This document shows, in pieces, positions 5,633-6,236 of a stretch of 6,236 nt of DNA. Both the position numbers and the translations under genes were made by a program. The stretch spans positions 1 through 6,236 of the forward strand of contig JAOUJR010000108.1 of the NCBI GenBank assembly GCA_029883145.1. The letters run 5' to 3'. The notes under the pieces are model-generated. The model ran no database searches. It had not been told where the DNA came from and saw nothing but the letters and a program-made list of their open reading frames with translations. Positions within the stretch are counted from its first letter, which is position 1. Each line of letters starts with the position of its first letter. The DNA is from Nitrospirota bacterium (GTDB lineage: Bacteria > Nitrospirota > Thermodesulfovibrionia > Thermodesulfovibrionales > SM23-35).

Positions 5633-5637
5633 TTTCC

Positions 5638-6072
5638 TTATTCCGCAATAATTTTCGCCAGAGTGAGATCCACATTAAGGTCTTTGCCTGCAAGCGGATG
5701 ATTACAATCCATGGTAAAAGATTTTTCAGATATGCCTATCACCGTTACATTCACTGGTTTGCCATCAGCCCTGTGCATCTGTATTTGCTGACCGATACTC
5801 GGACTAAAACCTTCCGGAGCCCTTGTCTTATCGAACTCAAATATCCTCTCTTCCAAACGTGGACCATATGCCTCATCCATCGGTATTGCGATTGTCTTTG
5901 ACTCACCAGGGCTCATACCGATAATACCCTGTTCCAGCTTAGGAAAATATTTACCCTCCCCAACTTTGAACTCCATAGGACCATTGTTATCTGAGGAATC
6001 AAATACTGTACCATCATCAAGTTTGCATGTATAATGAATCCTGACTGTATCTCCTTCTTTTACTCCTGACAT
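5638..6072 (-). CDS. slyD: SlyD-type FKBP peptidyl-prolyl cis-trans isomerase
   Basis: This is a cytoplasmic prolyl isomerase and chaperone of the SlyD subgroup, 144 residues. The FKBP core is seen at 8-32 (DTVRIHYTCKLDDGTVFDSS, with active-site Asp25) and 47-71 (EQGIIGMSPGESKTI, then DEAYGP). The insert-in-flap chaperone domain lies at about 72-121. DCNHPLAGKDLNVDLTL (122-138) is the hallmark closing strand. The His/Cys-rich metal-binding tail of E. coli SlyD is absent. ATG 6072 is preferred over ATG 6087 (five codons longer) because AAAGGGG (6084-6078) is an ideal Shine-Dalgarno five bases before it, and that site overlaps the codons after the upstream ATG. In the family SlyD helps fold proteins and can assist nickel enzyme maturation. 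No nickel genes are visible here. The gene converges with hemB. Confidence 0.95.
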   Translation of the reverse strand: MSGVKEGDTVRIHYTCKLDDGTVFDSSDNNGPMEFKVGEGKYFPKLEQGIIGMSPGESKTIAIPMDEAYGPRLEERIFEFDKTRAPEGFSPSIGQQIQMHRADGKPVNVTVIGISEKSFTMDCNHPLAGKDLNVDLTLAKIIAE

Positions 6073-6109
6073 TGTTACCCCTTTCATTTTTATTTTTTCG
6101 ATTTTTTTT

Positions 6110-6115
6110 ATTATA
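6110..6115 (-). promoter_or_regulatory. -10 box of slyD
   Basis: On the minus strand TATAAT (6115-6110) is a perfect -10 box, about 38 bases upstream of ATG 6072. The candidate -35 at 17 bases spacing (TTTTAA) is poor. A TTGACG lies closer, with only a 10-base spacer. The leader between the box and the start codon is almost pure A/T, with several A runs. Confidence 0.5.
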
Positions 6116-6179
6116 CACCATTTCGCGTCAAATTAAAATTAATATAATAATAACTACATTAATTAATTCCTTGATTGTC

Positions 6180-6208
6180 TTGGCATACAATTTTCTTTGT
6201 GCTATAGT
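6180..6208 (+). promoter_or_regulatory. Near-consensus promoter firing out of the right edge
   Basis: TTGGCA (6180-6185, 5 of 6) and TATAGT (6203-6208, 5 of 6) are separated by exactly 17 bases, and TGC (6200-6202) gives an extended -10. A very AT-rich stretch (6131-6170) upstream could act as an UP element. Transcription would begin near 6215. The transcribed gene lies outside the window, so whether it is protein-coding or a stable RNA cannot be seen. Confidence 0.65.
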
Positions 6209-6236
6209 AGAAAAAATTTCAGCTTGTCACCCTGCT

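Noticed and set aside
5629..5901. Plus-strand 90-codon frame opposite slyD
   Set aside because: It is antisense to clear SlyD coding sequence, and no domain is seen.
6073..6087. Five-codon N-terminal extension of SlyD from ATG 6087
   Set aside because: An ideal Shine-Dalgarno (AAAGGGG) lies within it, placed correctly for ATG 6072.
6180..6202. Possible sigma-54 site (TTGGCA) at the right edge
   Set aside because: The required GC about ten bases after GG is missing (TC at 6194-6195), while the sigma-70 reading fits well.
1..6236. CRISPR array, tRNA, transposase or phage features
   Set aside because: No regularly spaced long repeats, cloverleaf, inverted terminal repeats or transposase motifs were seen on either strand.

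Overview
The window looks like a chromosomal segment of an anaerobic, moderately AT-rich bacterium. The gene types (a split, archaeal-style glutamate synthase, an NrpR nitrogen regulator, a class II heme pathway enzyme and an HD-GYP fragment) and the protein wording suggest Nitrospirota (Thermodesulfovibrio-like) or a related deep-branching anaerobe. This placement is an inference. I see no mobile element, tRNA, rRNA or CRISPR.

Left part (1-1662): the window opens in the 5' end of a minus-strand class II glutamine amidotransferase with its nucleophile at Cys2, most likely the amidotransferase part of a split glutamate synthase. It diverges from a plus-strand regulator that fuses a degenerate RecA/KaiC-like domain, an XRE helix-turn-helix and a cupin that has lost its metal ligands. 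Overlapping divergent promoters share a -35 region, and two matching GGT-N-ACC palindromes sit around them. The first in-frame start codon of the regulator (TTG at 213) is actually the -35 box, so its start is moved to 273.

Middle part (1663-4303): an FMN-binding glutamate synthase family protein with an N-terminal Cys cluster is followed, after a TATAAT box and a strong 26-base inverted repeat, by a bacterial NrpR with a winged helix and one NrpR domain. In methanogens NrpR senses 2-oxoglutarate and represses nitrogen assimilation genes. Amidotransferase, synthase core and two regulators together suggest a glutamate/nitrogen module. The joint role is inferred from adjacency.

Right part (4304-6236): a 285-base gap holds the decayed 3' end of an HD-GYP phosphodiesterase gene on the minus strand and the hemB promoter. 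hemB (5-aminolevulinate dehydratase, zinc type) converges on a minus-strand SlyD-type FKBP prolyl isomerase gene, with a long hairpin built on an 8-base periodic repeat between them. The last ~60 bases carry a near-consensus plus-strand promoter that fires out of the window.
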